Notes: generated by a model not told the origin, from the letters alone. A DNA stretch of 64,000 nucleotides from Tricholomella constricta (GCA_013368375.1 JAACJP010000062.1:116717-180716), one strand, 5' to 3'. Counted from the stretch's first letter, positions 1 through 12,667 are shown. Made by a program: numbers and translations.

Positions 1-330
1 GACGTACTTCGTGTGAACCAAGCTGGGGAATCACTTCTTACTTCACCACTTCTCGTACTTCACCTCCAAAGCGTCGTCCAGCTCAGCATCTTCTTTGCCA
101 CGATGACCAGCAATAACAATACGAACACCCCTTCCGTCGAGGTTGCTTGCAGTGAGAGGGCCAATACCGCTCAGGCCGCCGGGACCGAAATCGATGGCAT
201 GCGTGGCAGTTTCGGGAAAGTCGGTAGCCTTCGACCAATGGATAGGCGAAGTAAAAATCTGCTCGCAGAGAGAGCGCGTGATCGATGTAGACAAGGTGCG
301 GAGATCCGAGGCTAAAGATGAGCTTGAAAA
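1..330 (-). pseudogene. Fatty acid synthase beta-subunit fragment (copy A)
   Basis: On the minus strand this reads as part of the fungal FAS beta subunit just before the enoyl-reductase domain. Visible landmarks are [30 protein letters not shown] and VKYEKW. In the functional cytosolic fungal enzyme this region helps build long-chain acyl-CoA. Here two in-frame TGA codons follow the VKYEKW block, so the frame is closed. The fragment is cut by the window edge; the matching copy at 45,503-45,840 continues into a decayed enoyl-reductase segment. Upstream sequence (higher coordinates) does not continue FAS, so this is a relic. Confidence 0.85.
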
Positions 331-639
331 TATGGTGAAAGAACGGCCTTGCGAACCTTAGGGTCGAATGTTGAGGTGATGGTATGTACGTGCGTGCTCG
401 TCACCGCTGTGTGAAGGGGGGCTTTGACTGCACCACGGGCGGCGAGGCGGATTTCTTCACTGCGGATCCGAGGCTAAAGAAGGTACTGCCGAGGCCGACA
501 CCCCCTCCGAATTCGAGGGACGGTCGCGGGGGCGTGGTGGGTGCGGTTGGAGACCAAGGTCGCGGCCTAAAGGCATGATAGTGCTTGAGCAATGGCGTAA
601 GCTGGACTTGGCGGAGAAGAAGATGGATAGGAAGGGGGC
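331..639. other. Junction segment between FAS1 and DUF4246 relics
   Basis: No gene recognised. On the minus strand an open stretch contains a proline- and glycine-rich block (near 480-540) that also occurs, with roughly 85-90% identity, at 44,250-44,410. It links the DUF4246 scrap to the FAS1 scrap in both places and may be part of an unidentified coding sequence. Confidence 0.5.
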
Positions 640-815
640 TCACCATCTTTCCCTCAACATGCCAGAACCTGCCCTCGTCGTCGGCTTTTCAGGCATAATC
701 TGAATAACGCCGAGCGTGACCATCACCTGGATCCCGTGGTCGTTGTACGTTGCCCAGAGATCCAGACTCCTCCACCTCTCCCTTCCCAGGTGCCCTTTCA
801 CGATTGGCGGAAAGC
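640..815 (-). pseudogene. DUF4246-family fragment (copy A)
   Basis: The minus strand carries a short piece of a fungal DUF4246 protein, a family of unknown function. The blocks WATYNDHGIQV and IMPEKP match the strand preceding the conserved tryptophan-histidine segment; the next block, FWHVEGKM, is present but one base out of frame with IMPEKP. The same one-base defect is shared by the copies at 46,142-46,317 and 43,498-43,660, so it predates the duplications. Sequence upstream of 815 does not match the family, unlike the longer copy near 43.2-43.9 kb. Confidence 0.7.
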
Positions 816-1553
816 GCTGCTCGTGTTGTATGGGGGACGTGACACCTTTGAATGAAAATGTCCCTGGGTTCTGTATACACACATTAGATTCGACGCAGGA
901 CTTCAACAAGGGAACACGAACCTCCGTTGCGGAAGAGGATGGTCGACGACTCTGCATGTTGGAGTGAATAGGTTCCCGGCAAAAAGCTGCACCCGATGTA
1001 AGGCACGATGTCGAAGCCACTGTCCTCAGTTTGCGGCGCGCGACATATCGGTGGTGTAAAGTGTCCAAGCCTCTGACGCCCGTATTCCGAAGACACGGAT
1101 GCAGGATTGAGAAGAAACGGGTGTTGTTGCTGTCTTCACCGGAGGCGAAAGTCCACGCTGCGACAGCGAAGTGGAAACACGTCGGTCAAACAAGCAGTCG
1201 TTAGGATTCAGGGCTTGTAAAAATAAAATAAAGGAGGACTTACAGCATTTTCGGAGGGCTATATTATCGTCCTGGTGACCTTCATCCTCCAGCGCCATTT
1301 GAGAACACAAATTTTATGTCAAGAAATACACAAGAGCTGGAAACACGTAGACATGCTGCACTCTCATTCACCCATATTGGGCTGCAGAAGTTTGTGCATC
1401 TTTAGAGTTGCGCATTCACCTTTATAAGGCTGCAACGACAACCAAAAGGTCAGGGGAGTGTTAGGAAGGCATCAACCTTAAGCGTTCTCTTTTAAACTGT
1501 TTACATAATCATTTCCGTGAATTCAACGACAATCTTGATTCCTCGCTATCATC
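816..1553. other. No supported gene; 5' flank of the following gene
   Basis: No coding sequence could be supported. A short block at 1487-1525, ending 29 bases before the start codon at 1554, closely resembles 36,236-36,275 (shared core ttttaaactgtttacataat). It may be part of the promoter of the downstream gene or the edge of a dispersed element. Confidence 0.5.
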
Positions 1554-3916
1554 ATGGATAACTTTGCTGCCAAACGATCTAAAGTATCTTCCCAGCGTCT
1601 TGCCGTGGATGAAGTCCATTCTGGGATCTTCCCAAATGGACATAACGACAGCAACAAGGAGTTAAACAATTTATTCACTAATCTTTCAACTGGTGGTTCT
1701 GGATCACTGCCTGACGTTTCTCAAGACTCTACTGGCACATTGTGGACTCGTAAAGGGAATGACAACTTCCTTTTGCCTGGGGAAACTACCGATACACTCT
1801 CTGGGCCTGAGCTACGCTGTGATCTCTGTTCTTACTTTCATACATGACTGTGATCTAATTTGTCGTTATCAAGCCCTTCCAGATATTGCTCAAACTGTGT
1901 TCACTAAAGCGCAGGCTAAAGTGGTGCAGGATATTATTAATGACATCATCTTGTCTTGGGGACGTGACGTTGACCAAAATCGATCTCACTTTACACTCGG
2001 CTTAGTGACGGGGCATGCTTTCATGCAAACTTTTGTCAGCTCGCGGTTGGTTACGCGAGTGTCGCAAGACATGAATTTATACGATAGAGTAAGTCCTGTG
2101 ATTATAGAGTATCTACTACTAATCCTTTTGAAATTTTATAGAGTTTGGATGGCAACAAACAGGTGAGACTGCTGACAGTTCTGCATATTTCCAATTCATA
2201 TTTTGGCGTTCAGATTCCTGCATCCAAAATCCTGTATGACTCTATGCTGGTATTATGATTTAATAATATCATGTCCCTGTAACTTATAATTTATACCTAG
2301 GGAAAAGATCGTGTTCATCAAGAGAACAAGATTCTATCGATGTTTATTCAACGCATGGATGCCATCCAAAACGACAAAAAGCAAACGGATCCCGAGTTGT
2401 CTGAATTTCTTTTGTCATGTTTTGTCGAAGCTCGTGGTCATAGAGAGGACATAAAGCGAGCATTCGTATCTGGCAAGACGTGCCGCAAGGCTGCAAAATG
2501 GATAGGCGTAGAGCGGTGCGTAAATTTTTAGGCTTCTATTTTCCATTTTTTCTGAAGTTCATTCATTTTCAATGTAGTGTTTCTGCCGCAACAGAAAACA
2601 GTTGCAAGAAACACTTTGTGGAGACAGACGAGCAAATCAAAGTTGGGCTTCAGCACAGCGCGCTGGAGCCTGACAGCTATATTAAAGTGAACGATTTCCA
2701 TCGTATTTGTGCTCCGACAGATCGGACGAAAATGGTGTCTATTATTTTATGGACGAAGGACAACGCCAATGATGACAATCCATGTTGGGAAAAAGTGGTA
2801 AGATCGTATTTCGTATAATGCACCGATTAATTAACAACTTTTTTCTCATTAGTTTGGTGGCGTCGTTTATAACATAGAAGCTCTGGACAATACGTTTGCA
2901 AGCGACAACGAAAAAATCGCCGACACCGTCAAAAGCTGTGAAGAGAGTATGCGGTAAGCCATGTTCTATTTTGCCTCCTGAACAGCTGTAAATTTTGTGC
3001 TTATCAGGACATCTGACAATATTCCACGTGAACGTGTGACCAGTGGCGGTGTTATGGTTAAAGCACCCGGTCGTCATTCGGTATACGGGAAATCTCACAC
3101 TGTTTCTGTAAGCTTCCTTTTCGAATGAATGATTATTATTGACGGTTCTATACAAGGTGAAACCTGTAAAAAGGATGTCGAAAAATCCTCGTCCTGCTAC
3201 ACGTCGGAGAGGAACCGAGATTCATAATTTACGTGTCAGATTGCAAGCTACCAACTTTGGTCAGTATCTCTTTATTTTATTTTGAAAATTTTAGGTTCAT
3301 CTAGTTTGCCACCAGTTATGACTGCAAAACATCATCGTTTCTTAGCCGGGTTTCTGCCGCCTTTTGCAGACAGAGAAAAAGTGAGTCGTAAACACTTTGA
3401 TAAAATTTTGTGATATGAATAAAATTTGTTAGGCCACTTCTGACAACGCTGTGGGCCTTAAGAATGTTTTAGGCTATCCAAATACCTCGGCATTTGGTAC
3501 ATTTGCATATGCTGCTGCTGGACATCTCGATAACGACAGGTCTGCAACGTGCGGCTGGGTTATGCGCCGCTCACCGAAGGTCTGTATCACTGTTATTCTC
3601 TTGTGTCTATTATAACTCATTGTCATAAAAACAGGTCCTTCGCGATGAGAGTAACTTTGTATGGGCTTCCCATCGCCTTGTTGTGGAACTCAATGAAGGA
3701 ACATTTTGGTTCTGGGATTCCCCGAATGACACCCACGGCACGACCATGAATCAGCTTACTCTGACCCACCCCGGAAATTACGCCAAGTATGTTCATGAAG
3801 ATGGAGATCTCGCTCAGTGGACAAGGGTCACGGTCATTCCAGCGGCATTGGTGAACGCGGAGATCAGGAACGATGAATCTGAGAGTCTGCACAATGAATG
3901 GGAAGATGTGAACTAA
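1554..3916 (+). CDS. Intact multi-exon gene of unknown function (copy A)
   Basis: Eleven exons separated by ten short GT-AG introns can be chained without a stop codon from an ATG at 1554 to a TAA at 3914-3916. Donors include gtaagt at about 2091, gtgagt at about 3381 and gtctgt at about 3580. The N-terminus is MDNFAAKRSKVSSQR, serine- and lysine-rich; later parts contain short basic stretches and a C-terminal aromatic block (FWFWDSPNDTHGTT). I do not recognise the family. No signal peptide or clear membrane segment is seen. The predicted product is about 600 residues. It is the only gene in the duplicated segment with a fully open structure, and the second copy at 47,056-49,418 appears identical across the coding region. 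Confidence 0.75.
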
Positions 3917-5005
3917 TGGTTGTATAGAAATACAAAAACATGTAGCCATTGAACCACGGACTTAAAATTCTACAAAATTGAGCAAAAGTTGGTGTATTGT
4001 GATCGATATGGTGCTAACAGTAACCTCAATCAACCGGTTGTAGGCATTGCTGCAGTCAGTTATTCCTTGTGCATGTGCAGAGTCGTGTGTGGCCATGTCA
4101 CACCCAGAATTGGACAAACTTGAGCACGCTGTACACGGACATCGTTTACGATTTCAGCCGGTGCAACACTTAAAGAGATTCGACAAGCTGTCAGTTTCAC
4201 CAATCAAAATAAATACACTACAAATGAGGCACTTCTCGTTCGCGTCTCCTAAGTAACGCTGGAGCATCGAAATTTGTGTTTGCACGGAGGCGATCTTATT
4301 CTCATACTCTGGCCTCAATTTATCGTGATTGGGGATACTGGTCCATCCAGTAAGCTGAGAACCAAGATTGCCAGAAGACTGATGACAGTTAACAGAAGAA
4401 TGCCCATATTTGTCGTAATAATCATCACTATTCGCACCTGCGATGCTTTACTCTAGTACTCAGCGCACTCAATCCAACCGACATTTTTTACGAACGTCAC
4501 GTCAGAGCTGAAAATCTCCCCGTGGGGCTCCCCGCCGACGTGGACAGTCGCACCCTTTTACTTGCCTGAGCTGATGTAGATTATGACGCGCTGGGATACT
4601 CTTGGATGAGCACACGGACCTGAAAGCTCTACAAAAACGTGTTATAAAAGACAACCGGACGTCATCATTATCAAAAATTAGTTCTTCTAGGCTTCGACAA
4701 GGTGTGGCAGGAATTTGGCTGTGACGAGGTGCACGCCGCTGCGTTACTACAATACAGTTGCCGCAATGGATTTTATGTCCCTGAAGATGACAAGGATCTT
4801 GCAGAGTAGACTAATATATGTCACTATCGAGTCTAATCTCAGTTTCCAATGCACGTAGCAGGCCCTGCGGCGGAGCGCGCTGACACTGTTATTTAAAATT
4901 GTGATCACGTTTTCGTCCGAGCAATCGGACGTTCACGTGATTAGTAAATTGAGGCCAGCGTTACATGTCACACAGGTGCGCATTGGTTTTTAAATTGAAA
5001 CCACC
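3917..5005. other. Region without a supported gene; contains an E-box hairpin motif
   Basis: Short open stretches (for example 4047-4256 and about 4690-4809) show no recognisable family and could be remnants. At 4901-4940 a hairpin GTCCGA-GCAA-TCGGAC lies between ACGT and CACGTG-type sites. The same motif appears twice near 60.5-60.6 kb in the opposite orientation. The stretch ends at the DBR1 start codon. Confidence 0.45.
4901..4940. promoter_or_regulatory. CACGTG/hairpin motif, copy A
   Basis: Hairpin GTCCGA-GCAA-TCGGAC at 4915-4930 with gatcacg on the left and cacgtga on the right, about 65 bases before the DBR1 start. Mirrored in copy B at 50,403-50,442. Function unknown. Confidence 0.4.
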
Positions 5006-6917
5006 ATGAAGGTCAATTTCGCTGCTTGAATTGCCTCTTCTTACTCATTGTCCTCCATAGATCGCAGTGGAAGGATGCTGTCACGGCGATCTCGACGCGA
5101 TATACGCGCACATTGCGCAGTTGGAGGCCAAACATCAGTATAAAGTCGACCTTTTGCTCATCTGCGGGGATTTCTAGGCCATGTGCGGAATTGGGCCGAT
5201 CTCCAATGCATGGCGGTGCCGGACAAGTACAAAGAACTGAAGGGCTTACACAAGTAGGTGGGACGACTTGATTTTTTCCAAAAACCGTATATTCTCGAAC
5301 TCACCTGTTTGTTTCTTTTGGAAAGGTATTATTCGGGAGCGAAGACAGCTCCAATTCTGGCTATCATGATCGGGGGAAATCATGAGGCGTCTAATTATAT
5401 GTGGGAGCTGTGCGTGGCTGAATTTCTCGTTTATGGTTCCGTGCTGACTTTCTCGATTATCGAATAGCTATCACGGCGGATGGCTAGCACCCAACATCTA
5501 CTTCCTTGGACATGCTAGAAGTAGTAAACGGTATCCGTATCGCTGGTGCTTTAGGAATCTTCAAGGTCCAAGATTTTCGTCAAGGTTTGTGGCACACATC
5601 CGAGTCGTCTCGGATATTAGTCACTTGACTGTTTCCATCCTAGGCCACCACGAAAGGATGCCCTACGACAACAGCGCCATGCGAAGCATCTACCACATCC
5701 GGGAGTACTGTGTCCGCAAGCTATCTCTCGTAAGTCTTGTCTACTTACACATGTATCCTACAATCACAACCCTAACCCTATGCCACCAGCTTCCAGCCCC
5801 CGAAGTCTTCCTCTCACACGACTGGCCACACCAAATTGAGCACTATGGCGACCTTCGAGGCCTTCTGTCTCGCAAAAAGTTCCTCCGTGCTGGTATGGAC
5901 ACTGGTCGCCTGGGATCGCCACCACTTATGGGTCTCCTCACGACCCTTCGGCCACAGTGGTGGTTCGCAGCGCACCTACACACACGGTTCGAGGCCACCG
6001 TTGCACATTACGACGCGGACGGGAGTGGGGCTGGAGCCACTGATGCTAGCTTTGTAGCCATGAGAGCGGAGAATCTGATGAAGTTGTTATTGACGACGAG
6101 GATGGGTGTCACGGAAGCCGAAGTTGCTGTTAGCGTGGCGCCGAAGGAGAACAAGGCACACCGCAATCCGGATGAAATCACCCTCTCAGATGAAGAAGAA
6201 GATGTCACCGCTCCACCGCTACCACCAGCAGCTCCACCTGCTTCCACCCTTACACCCGTCACGAACTTCCTCGCGCTCGATAAATGTCTGCCCAACCGTC
6301 AGTTCCCGGAGGTGTGTCTCGCTTGCTCACATCTGTCTCTTTAACTAAAGATAGCCCATTTAAAGGTCATCGACATCCCAACTCCACAAGTGACCGTGGC
6401 ACAAGGCGATACAGATGCATCTTCGTCCTCCACGAGCTCCACACCGACGCTCTCATATGACCTCGCCTGGCTTGCCATCACCCGTGCCTTCCATCCCAGC
6501 CTCTCACTCAATCGGATGCAATCTGCATTCCCCGAAGAGACCCATGCTCGGTCTCTCGTCGCCCGCGAGCTCGAATGGGTAAACACACATGTCCCGCCGA
6601 AGCTTGGCGGGACCTGGGCCATGCAAGGATGCCAGAATTTCGTGATGACAGCGCCGCCGACGTAACCCAATGAGACTGGGAAGAGAGCAGGGCGAATACC
6701 ACAACGTATACATCATAATTCCTGTTAACTGCTGAGTGGAATTGCTGACTTGTTGCTTGCTTGGATAATAGCGCCCTGGTACACGAACCCGCAGACGGAG
6801 ACGTTCTGTGCGATGCTGGAAATTCTGAATAAGATTAACCCGCCGCCGAAGAGTGTTCCAAAAGCGGCGCCTCCTGCAACGACATCGACACCACTGCCTA
6901 CTGCGTTGATATCGTAG
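5006..6917 (+). pseudogene. DBR1: RNA lariat debranching enzyme, disabled copy
   Basis: The product in functional form is the nuclear metallophosphoesterase that cuts the 2'-5' bond of intron lariats. Family blocks appear in order: [47 protein letters not shown] and WWFAAHLHTRF, so the metal-binding motifs survive, followed by the fungal C-terminal part. ATG 5006 gives MKVNF. Introns are clear (gtaggt to aag near 5255-5326; gtgcgt to tag; gtttgt to ctag; gtaagt to cag). Damage: the codon after CGDF is TAG instead of the expected glutamine (about 5174), two extra bases follow shortly after, and a further one-base shift lies near 5518. The last exon is also out of phase. The 5' part is repeated at 50,508-51,399. 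Confidence 0.88.
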
Positions 6918-8160
6918 TCCGTATATCCCTTTATTGTACTACATACAAAAGCCTTGGTGTGATACTTCTTAACGCTACATCTATGTTAAGCAGACAATAT
7001 CTATGGATTCGAGCACTTCATCGCCAGCGCCTGAGTACACGCGGGTGCCGCTGCCGCTGATGCGCCCGCCGCGTGGTCGAGTTCCTCGTCGACGATGACA
7101 AGAACACGCCGCTCGATTCTCAATGTGGTGCGTCGCATCTTACCCCATGTATTCGCAACACCCTCATTATTCTGTGGCCGACCCTGTACCTACTGTAGAT
7201 GTACTAGTCTATGTCCAGCCGACCAACAACCATTACAAATCCTCCACCCTGCTCCAACATGCAGGCCCCCTCAATCCGATGCCCAGCAACTCCTTTCTTA
7301 CCAACCAGCGTGAACCCCGCTTTCAACGCCCTCATCCAGTGTGCCAGGGCAGATTTCCATCGCAGGCACGCACCCTGCGTCTCTCTCTCCGTGCCCACCA
7401 TGCCAAGGCAACGGCAACGACGCCTTGAATCCCCACGCCTTGAATCCCAGTCAAACACTTGTGATTGGGCGCGAGGGCTTCTGAACGCGAACGACGAACT
7501 TTGGAACCCCAGCCCAGTTTTACCTACTCCACATCCGCGGACGATTGTACGCACCACACTCATCAACCTCGCCTTTGCTCTCGCCCTTGTGCTCGCCCTT
7601 GCCATCGCTGAAGAGGGTGGAGTATTGTTTTGCGTTCAGTGTTCCCGGGCGTGGTCTTCGTCTCGTCCGCGATACCGGATGGCGTGATGCACTAGGAGCT
7701 AGTGCTGAGCATGGAGCACGGAGGGTTCGCGGCGGTGGCAGCGTAATGCCAGCGAGATGAATTCGATGCACGTTGAGGAGGCGGGTATATTTCACTAGGC
7801 CAGGTTCACTGCAAGTTTTATTCCAGGCACCTTCCACATTTCCGTCGCATAGACATGACACCTTCGCCCGCCTCCTGTCGTTTCGCACACCGCTCGATAT
7901 GTCACGTCCGCATGTATAAAAGCTCTCACTTGTCAGTTCTTTTCCATCATCAGCTCCCTGCTGTCATCCTCCTCGACTTTCCCTTATCATTTCCATGTTT
8001 TCTTGGTATGTGCATTTCCTATTATCCGTACAATTTCTCACTGTCGTGTATTTATCAGTCTCCCCGTATGCCCTTGTTCAGCACCGGCAGTCTCTACTCA
8101 CATTTCTGAATCCAGGCACCGATTCTGGCCGTTCAACGCACCTCAGGGGACCCCAGAAGG
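6918..8160. other. Region without a supported gene
   Basis: Several medium open stretches exist on both strands (for example 7211-7687 plus and 7520-7888 minus), but none has a recognisable family, plausible splicing or a coding-like composition. A microhomology (tctactgtaga-like) near 7190 recurs at 9101-9112. I see no RNA gene here. Confidence 0.4.
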
Positions 8161-9060
8161 TATATATATATTACCTCTCACACAATGCCCTACTGATTCG
8201 CAATATATCACGAATTGTAGCCAAAACAACGCACATTTTTCTGAGATTTCGGCCCCGCGGCGAGCGGCACTGCGCTCATCTGATAAATAGACGACGAATC
8301 TCGTTCCCGGCGTCTGGCTGTGCCAGTGGAGCAGTGCGCAGCACCGCGACACGCAGGGTATATCTTGGCCGATTCATGTAAACTACACATTTCAGTAATC
8401 TGGTCCCCGCTGTTCAAACACGACGCCACACGTCCCCGCAAGATCATCCCTATCTTTCGGCCCCACGGCGAGTGGCACCACGCTCATATAATAAACAGAC
8501 AACAAACCTTGTCCCTGGCATCTGGCCATGGCAGCGGAGCGGTGCGCAGCACCGCGACATACAAGGTTTATCTTAGCCGATTCACGTAGACTACAGCTCC
8601 ATTCCAATGTGAGCCCGTGGTGTGGGACCCGATCCTGCTGTTGAAACACAGTGTCATACCCACCCCCCCCCCCCGTAGCGGTGCGCAGCACCGCGGAACA
8701 GTCTGTAAGTCGATTCCCTTGCACACATCATCCCCATTTATTGTTCAAAATATCGCAGATCTGTTGCCTAAAGTCCAGATATTTCGGTCCTGCGGCGAGC
8801 GGCACCTCTGTGTATCGCATCAAAATTTTGAATATGGCCCTGAAAGTTTTCCAATACTTACCTCCACTTTCCAGAGATTTCGGCCCTTCGGCGACCAGCG
8901 CCCCGCCATGTCGTTTATTTTTATTCGAGCATGATTAGTGGTGCGGAGCGGTGCATCGCACGGCCATTCCTTATTGATGTGTTCTAACGCCACCCCAAGA
9001 TATAAATTTCTTTTCTTCAACTCACGCGGAGGTGGGTATCGCACGTCATATATATATTCA
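8160..9060 (+). repeat. Diverged dispersed-repeat patch with a GC-rich palindrome
   Basis: Two short blocks recur several times. One is atttcggccccgcggcgag-like (near 8245, 8456, 8787 and 8876). The other is the perfect palindrome GCGGTGCGCAGCACCGC (near 8538 and 8678, with variants near 8331 and 8941). Spacing is about 200 bases in the first two units and shorter later. A run of ten C lies near 8660-8672. The copies are too diverged for a young tandem array; an old short interspersed element or a decayed minisatellite is likely. Confidence 0.6.
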
Positions 9061-9109
9061 CACTCTTCTAATTATTCTAAACAGTATATAGCCAACCCGA
9101 TATCTACTG

Positions 9110-12100
9110 TAGACCTAGTCGAGAGCGTTCTGTGCACTTGCCGGGACGGTCCTTGTCGGTGAAGGCGTGGATTTCGGTGTGAGCCCGGCGCTGGAGTTCG
9201 CAAAGGCGCTTGTGCCTGCCCTGGAGGGCGGCTTGAAGATGTTTGCAGGGAACCTGTTAAACGCGAGTGCGGGGCCTTTGGAGGCATATGTAGCAACAGT
9301 TGTGTTGTTGGGTCCGTTAGCGAGGACAGGAATGTTTGGTATGTGGTTAGCTCAAGGAGTGATGTGGCATACTCAATTGATCTTTTTTCTTGGGCTCTAT
9401 TCTAGGCGACGTCATCTCGAAGAATGCAACTCTGAATTCAATCGTGCAAGCTCGACAAAGTCGTTGTTTTTATTATGCGAGAAGGTCTATCAGAAGATCA
9501 CGGACGCAACGGATGAGAAATGGCTCCTCAGCGCGTGGGAGATCGCCTTTGTGCACTTCAAGGCAGATTTTGCGAAAAGCGAACAGCTGCGGTGTGTTTC
9601 GCTCCTCTGTTCCCTCGCCTACCATGGAGACTGACATAGTCTGTGCGGCAAATCACAGCTAGGCCTCGTACTTCTGCACCTGGCCCTGGATGGATCTACG
9701 CCACAGATCAGGCGCGAGGTCAACGCCGTCGTTACTCGGTGCACCGCGAACCTCCCGGAGCTCACGAATCGCATCGTGCGCGATGGGCTCAATACGTTAC
9801 TCGCGCGTGGACCGCCCGCATCAGCCAGATCTGGTGAAGAGAGTATCATGCCGTGGAACAAACACTCACGACTCTCGGCATTGCTTCTTAGCGCCGTCAA
9901 GTTCCCGGAAGAGGTTGAGCTCCCGGTGAGGGAAGATTTGATTGTGAAGTTGATCATTCTGGGTCATCACCATCTGATCTGTATGTATCCTTCGGGTTGT
10001 ACCAAGAGCTCTAGGGTTTGAACTGATTGGATCTAGGTGGGAACTCGCGCCAGACATGGATCGACCTGTGCCAGAAGGCGCGCACGGATCCTCACGATTT
10101 GACGACTAAACACCTTGATAAGCTCTTCAAGCTAATTCTAGGAGCATCGGCTGTGGATGCCAAGGTCTGTGCCTCACACAAACGCAGCTATTCGTTGAGA
10201 CTGACTAGCACCCACAGTACGGCTTCGCAGACGCTAGCTACAGCACCGTCAGCACTTTGGCTTGCCCCAGAAGTGTTCTTCCCGCGCATCATGGAGCAGC
10301 TGCAAGTAGACATGAACCCCAGCCTCATCAACTCTCTCACCGAAACCGACTTTGGCATCTGGTTAACACCCAACGGAATGACTTACATTGACGGCACGCA
10401 CACACACTCCACCTCACTCTCGCTCATCCCCCCTCGGGGCCTGACGATCTCCCATGGGTACAGTCCTGGCCAACAAAGGCGACACCCAGACCACTACCAA
10501 AGGCAAAGACTCGGAGCTGGCCAAATGGGACGAAGAGTTCCGCAGGACTATCGCTAACAAGAGAGCTGCAAGCAGTAAGACGCTGATGAAGCAGCAGCTG
10601 GCGCTCGTTACGACCCAGCTTGAGGAGGAGGCCAAGGTCCGCCAGCATGTCGCGAGCGTGCAGGTGAACCTCCATCGCGGGCTCATGTTCGTGAGGAGCC
10701 TCGTCGCTGCGGGAACGGAGCAGTTCCCCGCCCAGATCTCGAAGGTTGCGGTGCTGCTGTTGGAGGGCGCATTGGAGGGAGGCTCCCCCCTCGTTGGAAG
10801 GGAGGCGTTTGATACGTATTTGGTGCGTTTTTTCTCGATGTTTTCTGTATTGTTTCAGTGAGGGTGGGATTGAGATGGATTTTGGATTTTGGCATGTAGG
10901 AATTGGCCAAGTGCAGCTCTGGATGCCTTGATACGCTGCGCAGCTGGGTGGGTGTTGCGGCGCTTCGGAGTCTAGAGATAGAGGCGGTACCGGAGGAGCT
11001 ACAGAGCGAGCCTCTTAACCGTGAGTAACGGTCATCAACTTATCAGAGCCGACCCATTGTTGACGATGTTGGCGGTTATCAATGTAGTCCTCATCCTTCG
11101 CGTCTTGTACAGACTGCGGACCCTTTCGGAACAAGCACCCTTTGACGCTGCGACTTTCTCGTACGCATATCCTCTCTTGGGCTGGGTTCTCCTGAAGGGC
11201 GGCATTTCGGTCGAGGAAGAAAAGGAGGCTTTAGAACAAGTGGCCCTCTCTCTCGCCATCATCAACTTCCACAGCGGCGATGTATGTCCTTTTTTTGGTC
11301 ATCTTGGCGCCATCGCTTGACTGATCCTCAACAGTCTCGAACTCTGCGTTCCCCCGAATTCAGGCTATAGAAAAACTCCTCCACGTCATTCGACAACAGC
11401 CGAAGCTGAGCAAAGACGTGTCCTCTACTCTTGTGGATCTGGGTGAGGCCATCCAGGCTTCTGCATCACAGGAAGAGCTGTCTGTTCTGTTTAGGGGAAC
11501 GCTCATGCAGGAGGTGTATGTGCGCAATTCTTGTCTTCAGACTCTTCGGGTGAGTTGCACTGTTGGTCTTCATTGAATGATCTATAACCGATACACCCAG
11601 CCGTTCAAGTTGACCGATCTTGATTGGTCGCCAGAACTCCTCATAGCTTGCCATGGTAAGGATGAACAGAATGCCAGATTGGCTCGTCATCTCTGGGAGG
11701 ACAACGGCCTGGACGTGACTTGCGAATGCCTGAACATTTGAGCTGCTCGGACCGTTGTTCACCCCGGATGAGATCGAGCCATTCTTCCAGTTTCTGATTC
11801 AGGACCAAGCCCTAGGTGATCGAACACCCGATGTTCGTCGCGGAATGCTCAACGCCGGGACCTCCATCATCGACCTTCATGGCGCTGAGCGCCTGGCCGC
11901 TCTCATATCCATTTTCGAGAATCACTTGGCTCAGCCTAGTCCCGCTACGGAGACGGATGATCATATCAAGGAAGCCGTGATCATCTTCTTCGGCCGCGTC
12001 GCGCGACATTTGGACCTGAGTGACCCCGTATACCAGGCATCGTTGACCGCCTTGTTGAGGCGCTAAAAACTCCTTCGGAACAGGTGCAGATTGCGGTGTC

Positions 12101-12650
12101 TGACTGCCTCTCACCGTTGGTCAAGCTAATGCGTTCACGACTTGGTCGATAGCCTGATGGATGATCTTCTGAACTCCCCGAAGTACGCTACTCGTCGTGG
12201 CGCGGCGTATGGGCTGGCTGGTGTGCTCAAAGGCACTGGAATAAGCGGCATCAAAGAGTTCGACATCATCACCCGGTTGCGAGGTGTGACAGAGGACAAG
12301 AAACGATATGAACCTCGGCAAGGCGTTATGTTTGCGTTCGAGACACTTTCTAACACCTTCGGCCGACTTTTCGAACCCTATATCACATACGTTCTGCCAC
12401 TGCTTCTCACGCTGTTCGGCGACACGACATCTGACGTCCGAGAGGCTACTCAAGATGCTGCACGGGTGATCATGGGCAACATGTTCAGCTATGGCGTAAA
12501 GCTCATCCTACCGTCGTTGCTAGGGGGACTCGACGAGAAGCAATGGAGGACCAAAAAGGGTTCGATCGAACTCCTGGGCATGATGGCGTACGGCTCTCCC
12601 CGCCAACTTTCTCTCTCAGCACTAGAACGGGATACAACTACTATACATCT
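9110..12650 (+). pseudogene. GCN1: GCN1 translational regulator, 5' half, disabled
   Basis: GCN1 is a very large HEAT-repeat protein that sits on ribosomes and activates the Gcn2 kinase during amino-acid starvation. Blocks matching its N-terminal half appear in order: GDVISKNATLNSIVQ, TETDFGIWLTPNGMTYID, the lysine-rich KGKDSELAKWDEEFRR segment, SYAYPLLGWVLLKGG, FTPDEIEPFFQFLIQDQ and KYATRRGAAYGLAGVLKG, then a run to GSPRQLSLS. Several short introns are present. Damage: a one-base shift near 10,262, an internal deletion near 11,735 (sequence jumps from EDNGLDV to FTPDEIEPFF) and loss of everything after about 12,640, roughly the last 40% including the Gcn2-binding region. Confidence 0.88.
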
Positions 12651-12667
12651 ATGATCCCGGGTCACTC

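Larger units (their letters stand above)
1..5898 (+). repeat. Segmental direct duplication, copy A (5.9 kb)
   Basis: This stretch recurs almost unchanged at 45,503-51,399 in the same orientation. I see only five differences: T/C at 4419, G/A at 5193, T/C at 5290, a 1-base indel near 5642 and C/T at 5827. All lie in the right-hand quarter. The copy may extend left of the window edge, so its true left end is unknown. The right breakpoint falls inside a DBR1 exon, just after the bases tggtatgg at 5891-5898, where this copy continues with genuine DBR1 sequence and the other does not. Copy A is therefore the more original arrangement at that end. Confidence 0.97.

Noticed and set aside
5766..5780. 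Telomere-like CCCTAA repeats
   Set aside because: Only about two units here and short matches near 13,555 and 25,610; far too short for a telomere or an internal telomeric tract.
7211..7687. 158-codon open frame as a gene
   Set aside because: No start context, splicing or family evidence; composition looks like shifted GC-rich non-coding DNA.
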